Source: Lumbricus rubellus (taxonomy: Eukaryota; Annelida; Clitellata; Crassiclitellata; Lumbricidae). Taken from it: a stretch of 64,000 nt of DNA. Below are positions 35,571 through 49,500 of the stretch, in pieces. The DNA is taken from contig OX243818.1 of the NCBI GenBank assembly GCA_945859605.1, positions 37,264,773 to 37,328,772 of the forward strand, in the 5' to 3' direction. Under the pieces are notes generated by a model. That model made no database searches. It had not been told where the DNA came from and worked only from the letters and a program-made list of their open reading frames with translations. The position numbers were made by a program, and so were the translations under genes. Numbering within the stretch: position 1 is the first letter of the stretch; the number at the start of each line of letters is the position of its first letter.

Positions 35571-35613
35571 GAATAAACTGATTTTGATTTGATTTGATTT
35601 GATTTGATTTGAT
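35571..35613 (+). mobile_element. LINE 3' tail, AATAAA plus (TTTGA)n
   Basis: CAGAATAAACTGATT is followed by about five TTTGA units. The preceding ~250 bp (from 35360) is probably the 3' untranslated region of the same truncated retrotransposon. Confidence 0.5.
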
Positions 35614-35786
35614 AATCACTACATAATATTTAATATAAGATACAAAATAAAAGTCTATAAAAGATTTGATCTGTGTATGTCAGTGCATATGTAGGTGCGT
35701 GTACATGCGTGTACATGCGTGCATACGTGTGTGGTACGTGTTCGTGTCCCCGGGGAGTGGCAGGGGACATCCCCTAAATCTTGTAC

Positions 35787-35946
35787 CTTCCCGTCAAACG
35801 TCGTCCGCTTGTCTTCTTCTTCATCTTCCTTGACCCTCCCTCTCAGCGTGTGCCCGCTCAAAATTCGAATATCGCCCTGCCCCCCCCCCCTTGGGGAACG
35901 CCCCACGCCTGGGCGGTCCAAGAGTCCATCATACCCAAACCCATCA
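35787..35946 (-). CDS. Orphan internal exon candidate, minus strand
   Basis: Between acceptor CACTGACAG and donor GGGAAG|GTACAAG, one frame is open for 53 codons. It includes DGFGYDGLLDRPGVGRSPR, a poly-Gly run from a C12 homopolymer, and an acidic KEDEEEDKR patch. It looks like part of an intracellular tail. No matching exon was found and the homopolymer makes the frame uncertain. Confidence 0.3.
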
Positions 35947-36119
35947 CTGTCAGTGCATGGCTGTGTCTGAGTATGTGGCCATGTATTTCTACATGTATGT
36001 CTCTGTCCTCGTCTGACTGGTTTTGACTCTGGTTTGACCTTTGTCTGTTTGTGTCTGTTTTTGCTGTCTGTCTTTGTATTATCTTCATGTTTCGTCTGTC
36101 TGTTTGTCTATTTTCTATC

Positions 36120-36312
36120 TGCTTTTGTCTGTCTGTCTGTCTGTCTGTCTCCATGCACGTAGGTCTATCTGTCCGTCTGCCTGTCTGTCTATTTGCTTGT
36201 CTGTAGGTCAATCTGCCTTCTTGCCTGTTCGCTTGTCGTAGATCTGTCTGTCTGCCTGTCTGTCTGTCTGTCTGTCTGCCTGCCTGTCTGTCTGTCTGTC
36301 TGCCTGCCTGCC

Positions 36313-36361
<49 letters not shown>

Positions 36362-36364
36362 GCC

Positions 36365-36416
<52 letters not shown>

Positions 36417-36420
36417 CAAG
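36120..36420. repeat. (GTCT)n microsatellite with GCCT variants
   Basis: About 300 bp of TGTC units; the run 36241-36416 is nearly pure. Open frames across it are artefacts. Confidence 0.95.
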
Positions 36421-36659
36421 AAAGACAGCGATGGGAGGTTTGAAAGTTGGTTGGAATCATTGATGCGGAAGATGGCGATGATGAAGATGCTTTGTAGGGG
36501 GCGTGTGTTCGTGGAACGTGCGATGGATTGGTGGACGGACGGTGGTCAATGTATTGTATGGGATCATCATAGAAGGACTGCAGGGCAACTGGTCATTTCA
36601 ACTGACCTCTTGACCCCTTCGTTGGTCACTGTCAAAGGGGCGGATCGCCTTTGAAGATG

Positions 36660-38096
36660 ACCACGCCGTAGAGAAAGCGTGAGGAGGTTTCTTCTCAATG
36701 ACAGAAAGATGACCATTGTCGTTGTCGTCGTCATCATCTTTGTCGTTGTCAGCTTTCGTCATCAGTCAAGCAGCAACATGGACAACAAAAGGGAGTGAGG
36801 CTATGTAATTGAATTTATAAATTTATTTATACCTTTTATTAATTAAAGAGACTCGTCAATAGTCTTTAATTTTATTCTTTTTTAAACGTCGTTATTGTTA
36901 TTTTTGTAGTAGTAGTTGTTGTTGTTCTAGTTGCAATAATGGCAGTAGTAGGCCTAATAATTTTTATTGCTGTTATCTTTATTTTCATCGTTTATGGCAT
37001 TATTGTTATTATTATTTCCAATTCCCAGGCTATAGCCTACTGCTGTTTTTGATTCTGTTTTTGTTAATAATAAATTAATACTAATAGTATACTAATAAAA
37101 TAATAAAAATAAATAACAACAACAATATTAGAGGTGGGAATGAACCACTGTTTTACTTTAGGCAAACTACGAGAGTTTGAACTGTCTGCTCATGACAAGA
37201 TTTCACTCTCAACTTATAAAGAGCATCCGTGTCTCAGAAAGAGATTTGCCGGCTCATATTAATCGGATTCACAAACTTCGATTCAGAATGACTGAATGCA
37301 ATCCACAGCTACAGACTTCACGCTATGTAGACCTATAATTGCCTTCAAAAAAATTAATAGACTGAAATAATTTAAAGGGCGCCAACGTAAAGTCTCATTG
37401 GCGGTGGGTCTGGTAAAGATGAAAGATGCCGGTGTTTGAACGCGTTTCAAAAATGTCGCGTAGGCCTATACGTTTCATTTATCCGTCGACCTCTGTCGTC
37501 GCGTGTCCGTGTTAATGGGGGCTAAGCGATTTTCCGTGCACTGTCCCGTTTGGGTCAGGAACAGAGACGACACTGAGATTTAGAGATGGGTGACGAAGAC
37601 AAGTTGACCCGAGGGTATACGGTGTGATGAGGCGAAACGTTGTGGATTGTTGCATTGGATCGGGTAAGAGAAAGTGGGTTTGGATTTGAATGGCTGATTT
37701 GTTTACGTAGTTTTATATAATGTCTCTTTGTCTGTCTGTCTGCCTGTTTGTCTATCTGTCTGTCTGCCCGCCTGCTCTTAATGCAGTTGTGATCTCGAGA
37801 TTTCTAGATTAGGGCAGCAATTATGTTAGTATTCAGGATTAGAATTGCCGGGGTCAGTCCTCCAGGCTTTAGACTGTCGTCACCAGAGTTTCAAACAGTG
37901 GCTTGAGTTTTATGCAATGTGCTATACATGTAACATCACATATTTATTGTGAGGTGAGACTTATCTTACCGTGCCCCGTACCGTTTATTCTCTACCGCGA
38001 TCAACGGGCGACATAGGTATAGACAAGCGAATCTAACGTACTACAGGTGGGGTAACCGCTATAGGGCATACCTGTCGCCATCTATCGAGGGGTAAT
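36660..38096. other. Spacer, no gene recognised
   Basis: AT-rich sequence with short (GTCT) runs near 37730. The block 37480-37640 has coding-like composition on both strands but no frame with convincing splice sites. Confidence 0.35.
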
Positions 38097-38154
38097 TTAG
38101 ACGAACCGTATACCTGTGTCGGGTGACCCAGCAGTGGATTCGCTGTTCCAAAGG

Positions 38155-38340
38155 TCACGAGTTTCGTGACCCGGGCAGATGCGGGGTCGAAGGTCGTGAC
38201 CCTGGCTGAAAAGGCCCGCCGCGGGTGGATATGTCAGAGATGGGTGTCGTGGGGGTAGAAGCCTTTGGGTGGAAAAGACAGATGTTGTCGGTGAAACTGA
38301 GGTTTGATGAGCTATGATTGGAAACGACGATTTGATTATC
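38155..38340 (-). CDS. Terminal exon candidate, minus strand
   Basis: After the acceptor CCTTTCTCATCAG, one frame gives 61 codons ending in TGA at 38155, with NHSSSNLSF and a Pro/Thr/Ser-rich end. A second frame is also open to a donor-like ACACAG|GTATAC. Coding composition is plausible but the gene is unidentified and no partner exon was found. Confidence 0.3.
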   Translation of the reverse strand, partial: DNQIVVSNHSSSNLSFTDNICLFHPKASTPTTPISDISTRGGPFQPGSRPSTPHLPGSRNS

Positions 38341-38444
38341 TGATGAGAAAGGTTGATCAATGGTTTGAATTGCCCATACATACATAGGCTACATACATGC
38401 ACACATACATATACACACATACATAAACGAACAGACAAGCATAG

Positions 38445-38498
38445 ATTATCTGTCTGTCTGTCTGTCTATTTGTCTGTCTGTCTATTTGTCTGTCTATT

Positions 38499-38557
<59 letters not shown>

Positions 38558-38565
38558 TGTCTATC
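38445..38565. repeat. (GTCT)n microsatellite
   Basis: About 120 bp of TGTC units with TTTG variants. Confidence 0.95.
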
Positions 38566-40587
38566 TCTCTGTATTTCTAGTCTAATCAAATCTAACCAAT
38601 GAATGTAGGGTAGGGTATGGCCAATAGTTAAATTACCAATCCCGGACGGTCCCTGCTCTAATCCAAGGCCCCACTAAATAATTTAAAAAAATTCATCTCC
38701 AATTCTTTGTAACTGGTTGCGGAATAGCCTAGTCCTGTATGTCAGCGAGAGTTAGACAATTGAATTATAGTGATATACAGGCCAAGTGCCGTTATCATAA
38801 TGGACATGGCATTGAAATTGAAGGTTCTTTCAAGTGAAATTTAAAAAACTACATTATTGCAAATTTACCTAGTTATTATGTCCCTCTGTTTCCGTTAGTC
38901 TGTAAACAATAAGTTAGTTTGAAATGGGTCAGGTATATTATTATAGGCTATGAGGGGAAGGTATGCAGGTCGCATGCATGAAAGGGAAGATAATTATTAT
39001 GTCTCTTACATTTGAATCTGAAGGGCAATGCGATGAGAGAATGTTTGTATAGGCTTACTATTACATGAATGCAAGAGAGTTAGGAATAGTTAGGGAAAGA
39101 GTGAGAGAGAGATGGATGGTTGGGTAAATGGACGGACGGACAGATAGATGGATGGATGGATAGATGGACGGATAGATGGATGGATGGCCTCTTCTGTGGC
39201 CTATACGTGCCCTCCCACGGGACTTTTTTTATAAACTATACTCAAGATTTTGCTCTTTAGCCTTGTTTGCATAGGTTTGCATGCGCCTATGAATAGTTAG
39301 CTTAAAGGGCGCTATATAAATTCCTTAGATATATAGATGAATTTATGCATAATTATACAAACACAGATAGACCTACACTCCTACAAACACACAAGCATTG
39401 AGAGACAAGCTTATAATTCTAGAGTGTTTTATGACCGCATGTTATAAACTTTGTATTTACAAGACGTTTTTAATGCAAATGTCGTTTTAAAACTCTCGAT
39501 TATTTTATTGTCCTCTCGTCTTTGTTTGCTCACCAGCTGAGAACCATGACCGACCGGCCTGTAAACTTCAGCAGCCTAGGCCTCCTTACCTGTATTTAAC
39601 ACTGTTTACAACACTGCCGTGGGCTGTGGCTGGGCCTGGCCAAAGCGTGGGCTACGGTACGACGCTAAACCGGTTCAAGGCAGACAAAGCATGCGTATCG
39701 ATTCGAATTTTTGGGTCATGAATAATAAGATCTTGTTCGCAGTATTGCCAGTGACCTGTGTTGGTACTAACATTGTATCGCTTTTGTGTGTATTTATAGT
39801 GTTTTTGTTTCGAATCGCGGGAAAGTACGGTAGCCTAATAATTATGTCATGAGCGTATTGATAAGGCGCTGTTTCGACACCTAAGTGTTTTGATAAATTA
39901 CTGTGTGGATATTATGTCATTTGTCAAGATGGTTTTCTGGTACAGTTGAGACATTGTGACGAGGCGGTTGTTTCAGACTTTCAGTCAACATGAAATGTTC
40001 GATACTTGAGTCATTAGGGAAGTAAGTGCTGATAGTTGACAATGTAGTCTTGTAGCCAGTTAGAATTTTGAATCCAAGTCATATAGCCTAGTATTGAGTA
40101 GCCTATGCATACTACATAATTGTAGCAAAACATTTGACAGAGATTTCATCAACATCCCGAGTCATTTCGCGAACCGTGTCATAACGTGACACAAGAATTG
40201 CTGAAGTATGGTCAGGTGTTGAGAGTATTTTTTATCATTGTTGAAGAGCGGCGCTATAACAATCATCACACAGCAATTGTGATGGACAATTATAGCCTAG
40301 ACAGTAGCCTATACCTGTTTCCCGTCAGGCACTAAGAGGCGAATTACTATTAGGCCACACGAATATGCATGTGAGTGTTACGGTAACAATGTTTTGCAGT
40401 TAGTCATAATATTAAAGTGCATCGAACACTGAAGAACTTAACCAGCTTTCTGGTGATCTCCGAGATCATTAAATCAATTAGCCTAGGCTTACTTACACGG
40501 ATTATTGAGGACAAAATCGACTGATGCATTGCATGGCATGACACCTGCACTTTGGCAGCAGTAGGTCAGATCGGATTGGATTAAAGG
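38566..40587. other. Spacer upstream of the glucosidase gene
   Basis: AT-rich, with (GATG)n near 39115-39190 and a GGGCGCTATATAAATTCC SINE-tail relic at 39307. It presumably contains the promoter and 5' untranslated region of the following gene. No exon is supported. Confidence 0.4.
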
Positions 40588-43500
40588 ATGTCGAATTCAT
40601 ACGTACCTGTAGTTATCTTCTTAATCATCTTTGGGGCTGCTGCGATCTGTGTCGTCAAACTCTACGGTCTCGGTGGCCTAGCGGATGCATTTGGCATCTC
40701 TAAGAGGAGTGTGGAGGAGTCCAGGGAAGCAGGATCTACATCCGGTGCCAAGTCTGCAAGGAGGAGGCGACAGACGACGGATATTGGCGACGAGAGTCCG
40801 AATGCATATGAAGTGCGAACCTCCAGGTATAAGATTTTATGCACCATTATAGTAGACTAATCTATTTAACCTATGATTTGATTACTTTTATGATGCATAC
40901 GTAAATCATTGAAATAAAATCAACCTTATTGTTCAACACTTCAACTCATTTACATGCAATTAGCCTACAGTAACAATAATTAAGCTTATTAATAAACTAG
41001 TAATGCCCTATAGTTGTCAACCACAATTAAGGATAACAGGGTATACATGTAGCCCTACCATTAAGCTTAGCCTATACTGGAACATGGGTCTATTTAAGGC
41101 AATCCAGAGAATTCTAGCCTATATACAGACTGTGGCCTATACATTTAGCCCTATTTTTTAACTGTCCTCATTTTCTTAAACAATATTATAGCCTAAACAG
41201 TAAACAGCATAGCCTAGGCCTACTTGTTGGCCACTTAGTTATGTATAACGTGACCAAGAGCATCGTTATTAAGCAGCAAACATTCTTCTTAGTTATTTGA
41301 GCAGACAGTAGGTTATCTGGAAAACATGATTGACTGGCCTCTTAATTTATTAATTCAAAACCGTATGGACAAATAATTCATGAACCATTAGAGAACCAAG
41401 ACTGAAATTCAATAAGCATAGTGTACGTACGCTAACCATAACTGATTGAATGATAAACAAGCCGAGACAGGTGAGTTTTCAGTTTAGTTCTGAATGACAC
41501 CAGATGAGACAACCACCAGAATTCACAGATCTGAACAGTGAATTCCCAAAGGTTCGGACCAACTCAGGGTGAGAATTATCGGTGTTGGGAGTTTCAACTC
41601 CCTAGTTTTTCCTAGAAAGTATGGGCCACTGTGTATTTATAGGATAAACCATAGAGATGTATTAAAATATAAGGCTAGAGGGAATATCACGCCGCCACAT
41701 TGGTGTCGCTGTCTAACAATATTGCCGACCAATCACAGGCGAGTGACGTCACTTTGTGCAAACGACCAATCACAGGTGATTTATTTTGCCGACCAATCAC
41801 AGATGATTTCTTTAGCCGACCAATCACAGTCTTACACCTTCGATCAGCTGCCAGCTGGAAAAGTAAATAATTTTAAAACGAACATGGCAAAAGAAATCGC
41901 ATGTGATTGGTCGGCAAAATAAATCGCCTGTGATTGGTCGTTTGCACAGAGTGACGTCACTGGCGTGATTTCCGTTAATATAATAATAAGGTCGTTGGTG
42001 ACTCCACATTTTCATGCAGAGGAGATAAGCCATACTCTCTCTAGCCTATATATTTTATATATATATAGCGTACATCTCTATGGGCTAAACTGACTAGAGT
42101 TGGGCCTGAGTCTTAATTGCAGACCCCTGGGTATCATTCGTTTCCCAACAGTTTCTGCAGAAAGTTTTCAATTTTGTTGGCCAACACAATTAAACCACCA
42201 AAAACTTAACCACACACACCGACCTAACCTTTCAAGTACCGAACTTGACCAACGAAGCAGATATTCATCTCCACATTGTCCACCCTCGTCATAAGTTTGG
42301 TTGTTACGCCACTGTTCAACATGCACAAATCAAAGTCTAGCCATGATGCTTTCTCCTGCAATTCACAGACAGGACCAGCCATAGGCGACGCCTTGGATTC
42401 TAATGTGCAGCGGTGCAAGGCACACATGCCACACAAGAGTGAGGCAATTTGTTGCAACAGTTTTCTGACATGAGGGGTGAACAAGAAGTGAAGTAGATCT
42501 ATTTGAGGAGAGATAATTTTTAACGCAATTATGTTTTGAACTTTCTCGCGTCGGCACTAATTAAAATAATTAAACTTGACAGTTTGTTCCTTGCTCAATA
42601 TTATTGTCAATCAAGATAACGAGTGTGCGATATTGATACAAAAACATTCTGATGCTTAGGTATTTTGTTATGACTCTGCCTTATAAATTATTGTGTCATT
42701 TTTGGCCTACATAAATGATGCATAGTTAATTATATGGAAAGTAGTTAATTAATAATGGTGACCAACTAATCTAATTAGGGCGAATTTCTCTATTGAAATC
42801 ACAACCATGCATAAGACACACTATGGCCTACTTTTCCGCCCGATACAAAGTCATGTAAGCGTCCATAGTGCCGTGGCTCTCTTCGGAGTCTCCGCTCTTC
42901 TAAGCAGGCTGAGATTATTGTGCCCACCCCCACCCCCCCCCCCCCCCCGGTCACGCACTTCTATGATGCAGTGCCGTGTCTTGTCTGTCGCTGGTTCTTC
43001 AATCTGTAACGGGTCCCTGTAGAACAGTAGGCTACTATTATAAGGTAGGCTACGTCTAATAGGCTACCTAGAGCTTTTTAGACCACACTCTATTCTATTA
43101 TAGATAGGCCTACTCTTAAGATTGTTCTCTTTATCCGGGGTCGGGTCGGGAGCATTTCTGAGTAGATGGTTTTGATGGGACGCTATATAAATATCTGAAA
43201 TGAAATTAAAAGCAATCCAACGGCAAGTCAGGCAAAAATGTCTGGGAGCCTTCATCAGATAAAACACAAATGGACCACGATGAATAGGCTATGTAAGACG
43301 AAAGGCACGAATGAAAGTGCCTTCTGAAACTGTTTCGGAAATGCTGACGACTAATAGTAGGCCTGCATGTAGGCTACCGGTAGACATGTAACTATTTCTC
43401 CCCTATAATAATGATGATCGATCGTGTGTGCTTGTATAGTTTGCCGACGCTGCCAGATGGACGGACGATCAACCTGCGTTACATGCCGACTCTGGGCAAC

Positions 43501-46500
43501 GGATACATTGGAACGACCGTCTACAGTGATGCCATCCATCTAAACGGACTCTACAACGGAGTCGGAAGTAAGCACATACCTTTTCAACAGTGTACTGGTA
43601 GGCCTATTTCGTGACGGATCCAGAAAGTCTATGAGGGGGAAATGGGGAGGGTGGAGGACAAGCGGCCGAAGGTTGATCTCGAGTCGTGCAGCGCCGAGGG
43701 GAGAAGTTTGGGGGGATGAATGTGCCTTCCCCAACCATAAATTTTTAGAATTTCCGCATCGCAATGACAGCATTTTAAGATGCCATCTTAGTGAAATTAC
43801 TCTACTATACTGGAGTGCTTATTAGGGTGGTCTATGACTTCAATAAATAAACTTAAAATAATAACGCTAAATAAATAAATAATTGAGTTTCCACGTTTTA
43901 GTGGTACCCGGTACCATTTCAAGACGTCGTCTTTGCGAAATGATTTGATAATTTCAGTGCTGATAAAGAGTTGTTTAAGATATCAATAAATATTATTAGC
44001 CTACAATTACAATAACAATTTTCTTATGTGTCAAGTTCAGCAACTCAGTTCTATGAACTATATTAATGAACAACTACAGGCGTGAGTGTAATCAGGCCTA
44101 TTATAATAATAGGCTTACTAAGTTACTTTCTAACATAAATGTAGGAATCAGTTTATCCCTGTTGCAGGAGACGACCATGAATTGCTGATCAGGACACAAT
44201 TATCAGATATTGCTATGAATTGTGCAAAAAACAATAAAGAACCACCAACCCACCGGAATTTGGACGCCATGACTGTAGGCCTAGTTAAGAGGTGTTCTTG
44301 GAACAAACCATGTTAAAATTTGACATTTTGAACTATGATAGATAGCAGTGGGAAGAAGCCATTTAGTTGCACAAAAATAGCATTTGTTCAAAGTATAACA
44401 ATAAATTATACCCAATGTAAAATTGTAGTATAATAAATTATGATTGTTATGATAGCAGATAATATTATAATCATGATAATAGGCCTAAGAGCCTAATGGT
44501 AAACAATAACACGGTATATTTTAACAGTTCATGTAACACATTAATACTGCAAACAGCAACTAAAAACTTATCATTTTGTCAAGTTTTCTGGTGAAAAATT
44601 GTCACTTCTAGGAGGAAAACTTTGCTTTCGGCTGGAGATGTATAGACTCAAATAGGCTATAACTGGTAATGGACTCGTTATCTGGTATTATATCACGATG
44701 AGTCTGCAACATCAGCAAGAACGCCCGCAGACATTTTTGCAGGAGGGGGCAAAACACAATGGTCACGGTCAACTTTTTATGCAAGAGCTTGAAAGTGCAA
44801 AGCATTAAATTAAGAACACGGTTATTTTTCACCAAGGTTTCTAAATGTTGATTTCCCAGTTTCACGATGTATATAATTAGTAACATTACCGCAGTAGTGC
44901 AAAGAAATTGATTCAAAACCAAAAAGTAGTTAAAAGTAAAATTTTCCAGGGGGAGGCAAGTACCCCCCCCCCTCTTGTCCATATGTGCGGGCGCCCATGA
45001 ACATCAGTAGAGCATCAAGTCGGCTTTCTCTAATTATATTTTAGAGAGCAATTAACGTTTGCTCTACTTTAGAGAAATCACTTTCGGCTTTAGTGCTACA
45101 AACTGGAAGTGTTGCCAATATATTCAACATAATATATTATGTGCTGTACTATTGGAAGAGCTTCAGCAAGACATGAATTTAAACTTTAAAGCTTTAATTG
45201 CAGAAGAAATAGATGAGCGTGTTGTGCACAGACCTTCTTTTATAGGACACATTGAGTGATGACGGGGGGGGGGGTACGATCCGTGTAAATTTCAAATGGG
45301 GGACTAAGGACGCATTGCCCTCCCCTGGATCCGCATCTGGGTCCATCTATGTAGGCTGTATATTTACAGGTCATATTTGGAACAGAATCCCAACTTTATT
45401 TCAAGCAACGAACTGAACATCACTTATTCACATAGTCATATTATAACGATAAGTTATCCTTTTCAAAATGATTGAACTGTTGAAAAAGATGACATCACAA
45501 GTTACAACCTTCTTGAAAAGGCCGTAAAGAACACCAATGATAAGAGCCAGTTGGCGTAATTTTTATGAGCCTCTTCCATTAACTAAAATGTATGATATTA
45601 AGGTAGTTGAAGTATCTATGAATCAGATAAGGGCACCCTAGCATGCAATTTTTGGTGCCTTGTAAGGGTGTCTCTTCTTTTGAAAACTTTCCTGCATAAA
45701 AGGCATAGATATGGCTTTTCTCCAGTGTGAACTCTCATGTGTATTAAAAGACTGCCATACGTTGTGAATAATTTCCTACATAATTCGCATAAGTATGGTT
45801 TGTCTCCAGGATGTGTTTTCAGGTGAGATTTCAGGTTATTACTTTCGGTAGAGGCTTTTCTGACATAGGTGACATTTGTATGATTTTCTCCAGTATGGGT
45901 TCTTTGGTGACCATTCAGAACACTACTATTGGCAAATGATTTATGGCAAAGTTGGCATTTGAATGGTTTTTCTCCAGTATGAGTTCTCATGTGACAGTTT
46001 AGGTGACTGCTTCCTGGAAATGATTTGTGACAAATTTTGCACAAGTATGGTTTTTCTCCATAATGGTTTCTCACGTGATAATTCAGGCCATTAGATGTTG
46101 GAAAATCTTTCTGACATAGCTGGCATTTATAGGGTTTTTCTCCAGTATGGGTTCTTCTGTGAGTCTTTCTGGCACTCGAGTCAGCAAATGATCTTTGACA
46201 TGATTGACACTTGTATGGTTTTTCCCCAGTATGGGTTCTAATGTGTCGATTCAGAGTAGAACCGAAAGCAAATGATTTTGGACAAAATTGACATTTATAT
46301 GGTCTTTCTCCAGTATGAGTTCTCATGTGAACATACAGCAGTCTACCTTCGGCATATGCATTCTGACATAGCTGGCATATGTATGGTTTTTCTCCTGTAT
46401 GGCTTTTCGTATGACGATTCAGATGACTTCCTTGGGCAAATGCTTTCTGACACAACTTGCATTTGTATGGCTTTTCTCTAGTATGGGTTCTCATATGACT

Positions 46501-49500
46501 AGTTATCACACTGCTTTGGGCAAATGATTTCTGGCATAGCTGGCATTTGTATGGTTTTTCACCAGTGTGAATTCTCATGTGTCTCTTCACTGTATTGACT
46601 TCAGCAAATGATTTCGAACATAGCTGACATTTGTATGGCTTTTCACCAGTGTGGGTTCTTATGTGACTAGTTAGCAGACTACTTCGGGCAAATGATTTCT
46701 GGCATAGCTGGCATTTGTACGGTTTTTCACCAGTGTGAATTCTCATGTGTCTCTTCGCTGTATAGACTGTAGCAAATGATTTTGAACACAGCTGACATTT
46801 GTATGGCTTTTCATGGATTTTCTTATAACAATTCAGCATCCAGCCCTTGGCAAAAGATTTGTTACATAGATGGTATTTCTTTGGATTTTCCACAACATAG
46901 GCTCCTTTGTGAAAACTCATTGTGTTGCCCTGTAAAATGCTGTTTGATATCCAGAATTTGCAGGATTTGTCTCCAGAATGGGTTCTCAAGTGAATTTTTA
47001 AGAGTATTGCCTTTAGCAAATGAGTTTTAACATAACAACTATGATCTAGGACCAGTAGGTGATTCAAGAAATTTTTCAGAGGACCATTATAGTACTTTAG
47101 GAAGATGATATCTAACACAGCTGGCACATGAAGGGCTTCCTTTGTAACCACTTTGATGCTGCCTAGATTTTCTTACTCTAAAAGTTATCTTGCATGCATG
47201 CGTTCTTTAGACACTGCAAATGCCTTTTGGAATAACTGACAGTTGATGTCTTTCTTTTGTATGAACTTCATGTGTCCAATCGCATTAGAACTATATATGC
47301 ATAAATGAATTCTCACATACCGTAATTTATACTTGACTTCGTGTCTTTAGTATCTAGTCCAGTGTCTGCTTTAATTTTACTTTAATTGTCTGGAATGACT
47401 TCAAGACATTTCCACCATACGAGTACTGCCTCCAACTTGAGATTACTGTTCTATATTTTTGTCTACGATATCCAACATAGCTGACATTGGCAACCTAATT
47501 GTACTGTGTCACATTTTCTCCAGAGTTAGATCACATGCTTGTTTAGTAAAATTGTCAATAAACAACAGAGGTGAAGTTTGTAGACATAGTCTGTTGTTCT
47601 ATGGGTTCTAGAATCTAGACTCTAGTTTCACACCCTGTTCAGCTTTGTCATGAAAGGAATGTTTATTTCTTTCATGTGGCGACTCTCCATTCGTCACGAC
47701 ATTCTAAAAAAAACAAATTATTAGCCCACTTCAGATTTTTATTTTATTTTTGGCATGCTGAACTAATCTAGACACATTGACTTGCACTTTCTCGTTTTCT
47801 AGTTTCTATCTATATCCTATAGTCCAGGAGCTTTCTGTTCTGCTCGAATCATAATGCAAAAAGATTTTGAGTTTAATACAATAGGATTTAAAGGAGTACC
47901 CGGGTAGCTCGTTTTCAAATTGGCCACTAACAGCGGCACGGTACAATATTACAAACTTGTCAAGAAAATCTCAGCTCAATTAAGAATACATTCCAATGGA
48001 AAATAGTTTGACAGATCTCCAGAAATTGATTTTGATCATCCCGCAATAACTAAATTCGTCATAATTTTTATAGGCTTACCGGTAAAAGTTCATTTTAGCG
48101 TATTTTAATCCAAACAGCTTAGCTGAAAATAAATAGCGTATTTTATTATTTGGGTGCGATTTTCGAACTTACGCAGGCATTTCATGATTTTCATCAATCC
48201 CACTTCTACGTTGGCATGAATCATTTTAATTAATCCAGCTTCTGCTGGAGCAACAATTATTGTTTCACGAATCCAAATGTTTTCTTTTAAAAAGTAGTCG
48301 TCGTCAATCCAGCTCCTATTTAATTAAGATTTTTTTTAGCAAAATCCGCTATTTTTCATCAGTCCAACTTCTATTTCTCAATATCCGCTCAATTTTCTAT
48401 GTTTTTAACTTTTCAATAGAAACACGAACTGCTACAACGGTTTTTTCAACGGAATACGTAAATACACACGCTAAATAATAAAATACGCTAAAATACACCA
48501 TATCGATTTCGAAATAATAAAATACGCTAACATGCATTTTTACCGGCTTACCTATTCTTATATTTCAAAACTCTATTTTTTATGTCGCTACTCGCTAAAA
48601 CTAATGACGTCATCGTTCATCGTGCCACTGCTGCTCCATAGGCTACATTAACAAGGATATTGTATATGATGTGGGAGGTGTCGATTTAAAGTCTCAAATC
48701 AACTTATCTTTTGCAATTTTTAATCTTTTTATTAGTTTATTTATATATTTTTGTTCGTGGGCCCGTTAGAGTAATGGTTAACACGCTGGTGTAGAGAGCG
48801 AGAGGTAGTGAGTTCGAGCCCCCGTTGGGCGGACATGCTTTGTAGGTTGCTATTAGCGCCGTGTATAACCAACAATCATGACAAAGACCAGAGGCGGATC
48901 CAGGGGGCTTATCCGGCCATGCCCCCCCCCATTTAGGAATACCCATGTATCGTGGCCCCTCCATTTGGATTGAAGATGTTGTGGAACAATGCATATATTG
49001 CACATTTTGGCTCCCCCTTCTTGTGAGGTAGGCCTACGGTGGTGTAGTGGGTATGTTCGTCGCCTTGCAGCCGAAGGGTTGCAGGTTTTGAATCCACCTC
49101 AAGAGGCTCAAGTCGCCACGTAAGGACCTTGGGGAAAGTCCTTCACTCGCAATTGCTCAGCGCTTCGGCGTGAAACTCTGATGAAGTGTCCGCTTTGCAG
49201 TCGGGGGCGCCTCTGAGTAGCGAGCTTGAAGGGGCGCCATAACAAGTGCACATAGCCTACAAACAAACAAATCAGTGATTTCGTCCTACATCAGAGGTTC
49301 CAAACAGGGCTGTTAGACCTAGTAGGCTACCATGAAATCGGACGCTCAGACCTCACAAAAAAGAATTCGTTGCTTCGATGCCTTAGGCCTACACTTAGGC
49401 CTATTTACATTTGTTTTAATGTTACTATTAATGAATTACCAGTGGCGTAGGTTAAACTCCCCATTGGCTTAGGAAAACGTTTTTTTAAAGGTTGTTTATC

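Noticed and set aside
35858..36460. 200-codon minus-strand frame rich in DRQT
   Set aside because: Product of the (GTCT)n array. Only the short block 35787-35946, in another frame, looks coding.
38155..38340. Joining this exon to 35787-35946 as one minus-strand gene
   Set aside because: The open frame that reaches a donor ends in phase 1, while the downstream exon's coding-like frame needs phase 2. The join produces a stop.
48765..48850. Functional tRNA gene
   Set aside because: A and B boxes are present, but no full acceptor stem or convincing anticodon arm could be drawn. A SINE head is more likely.
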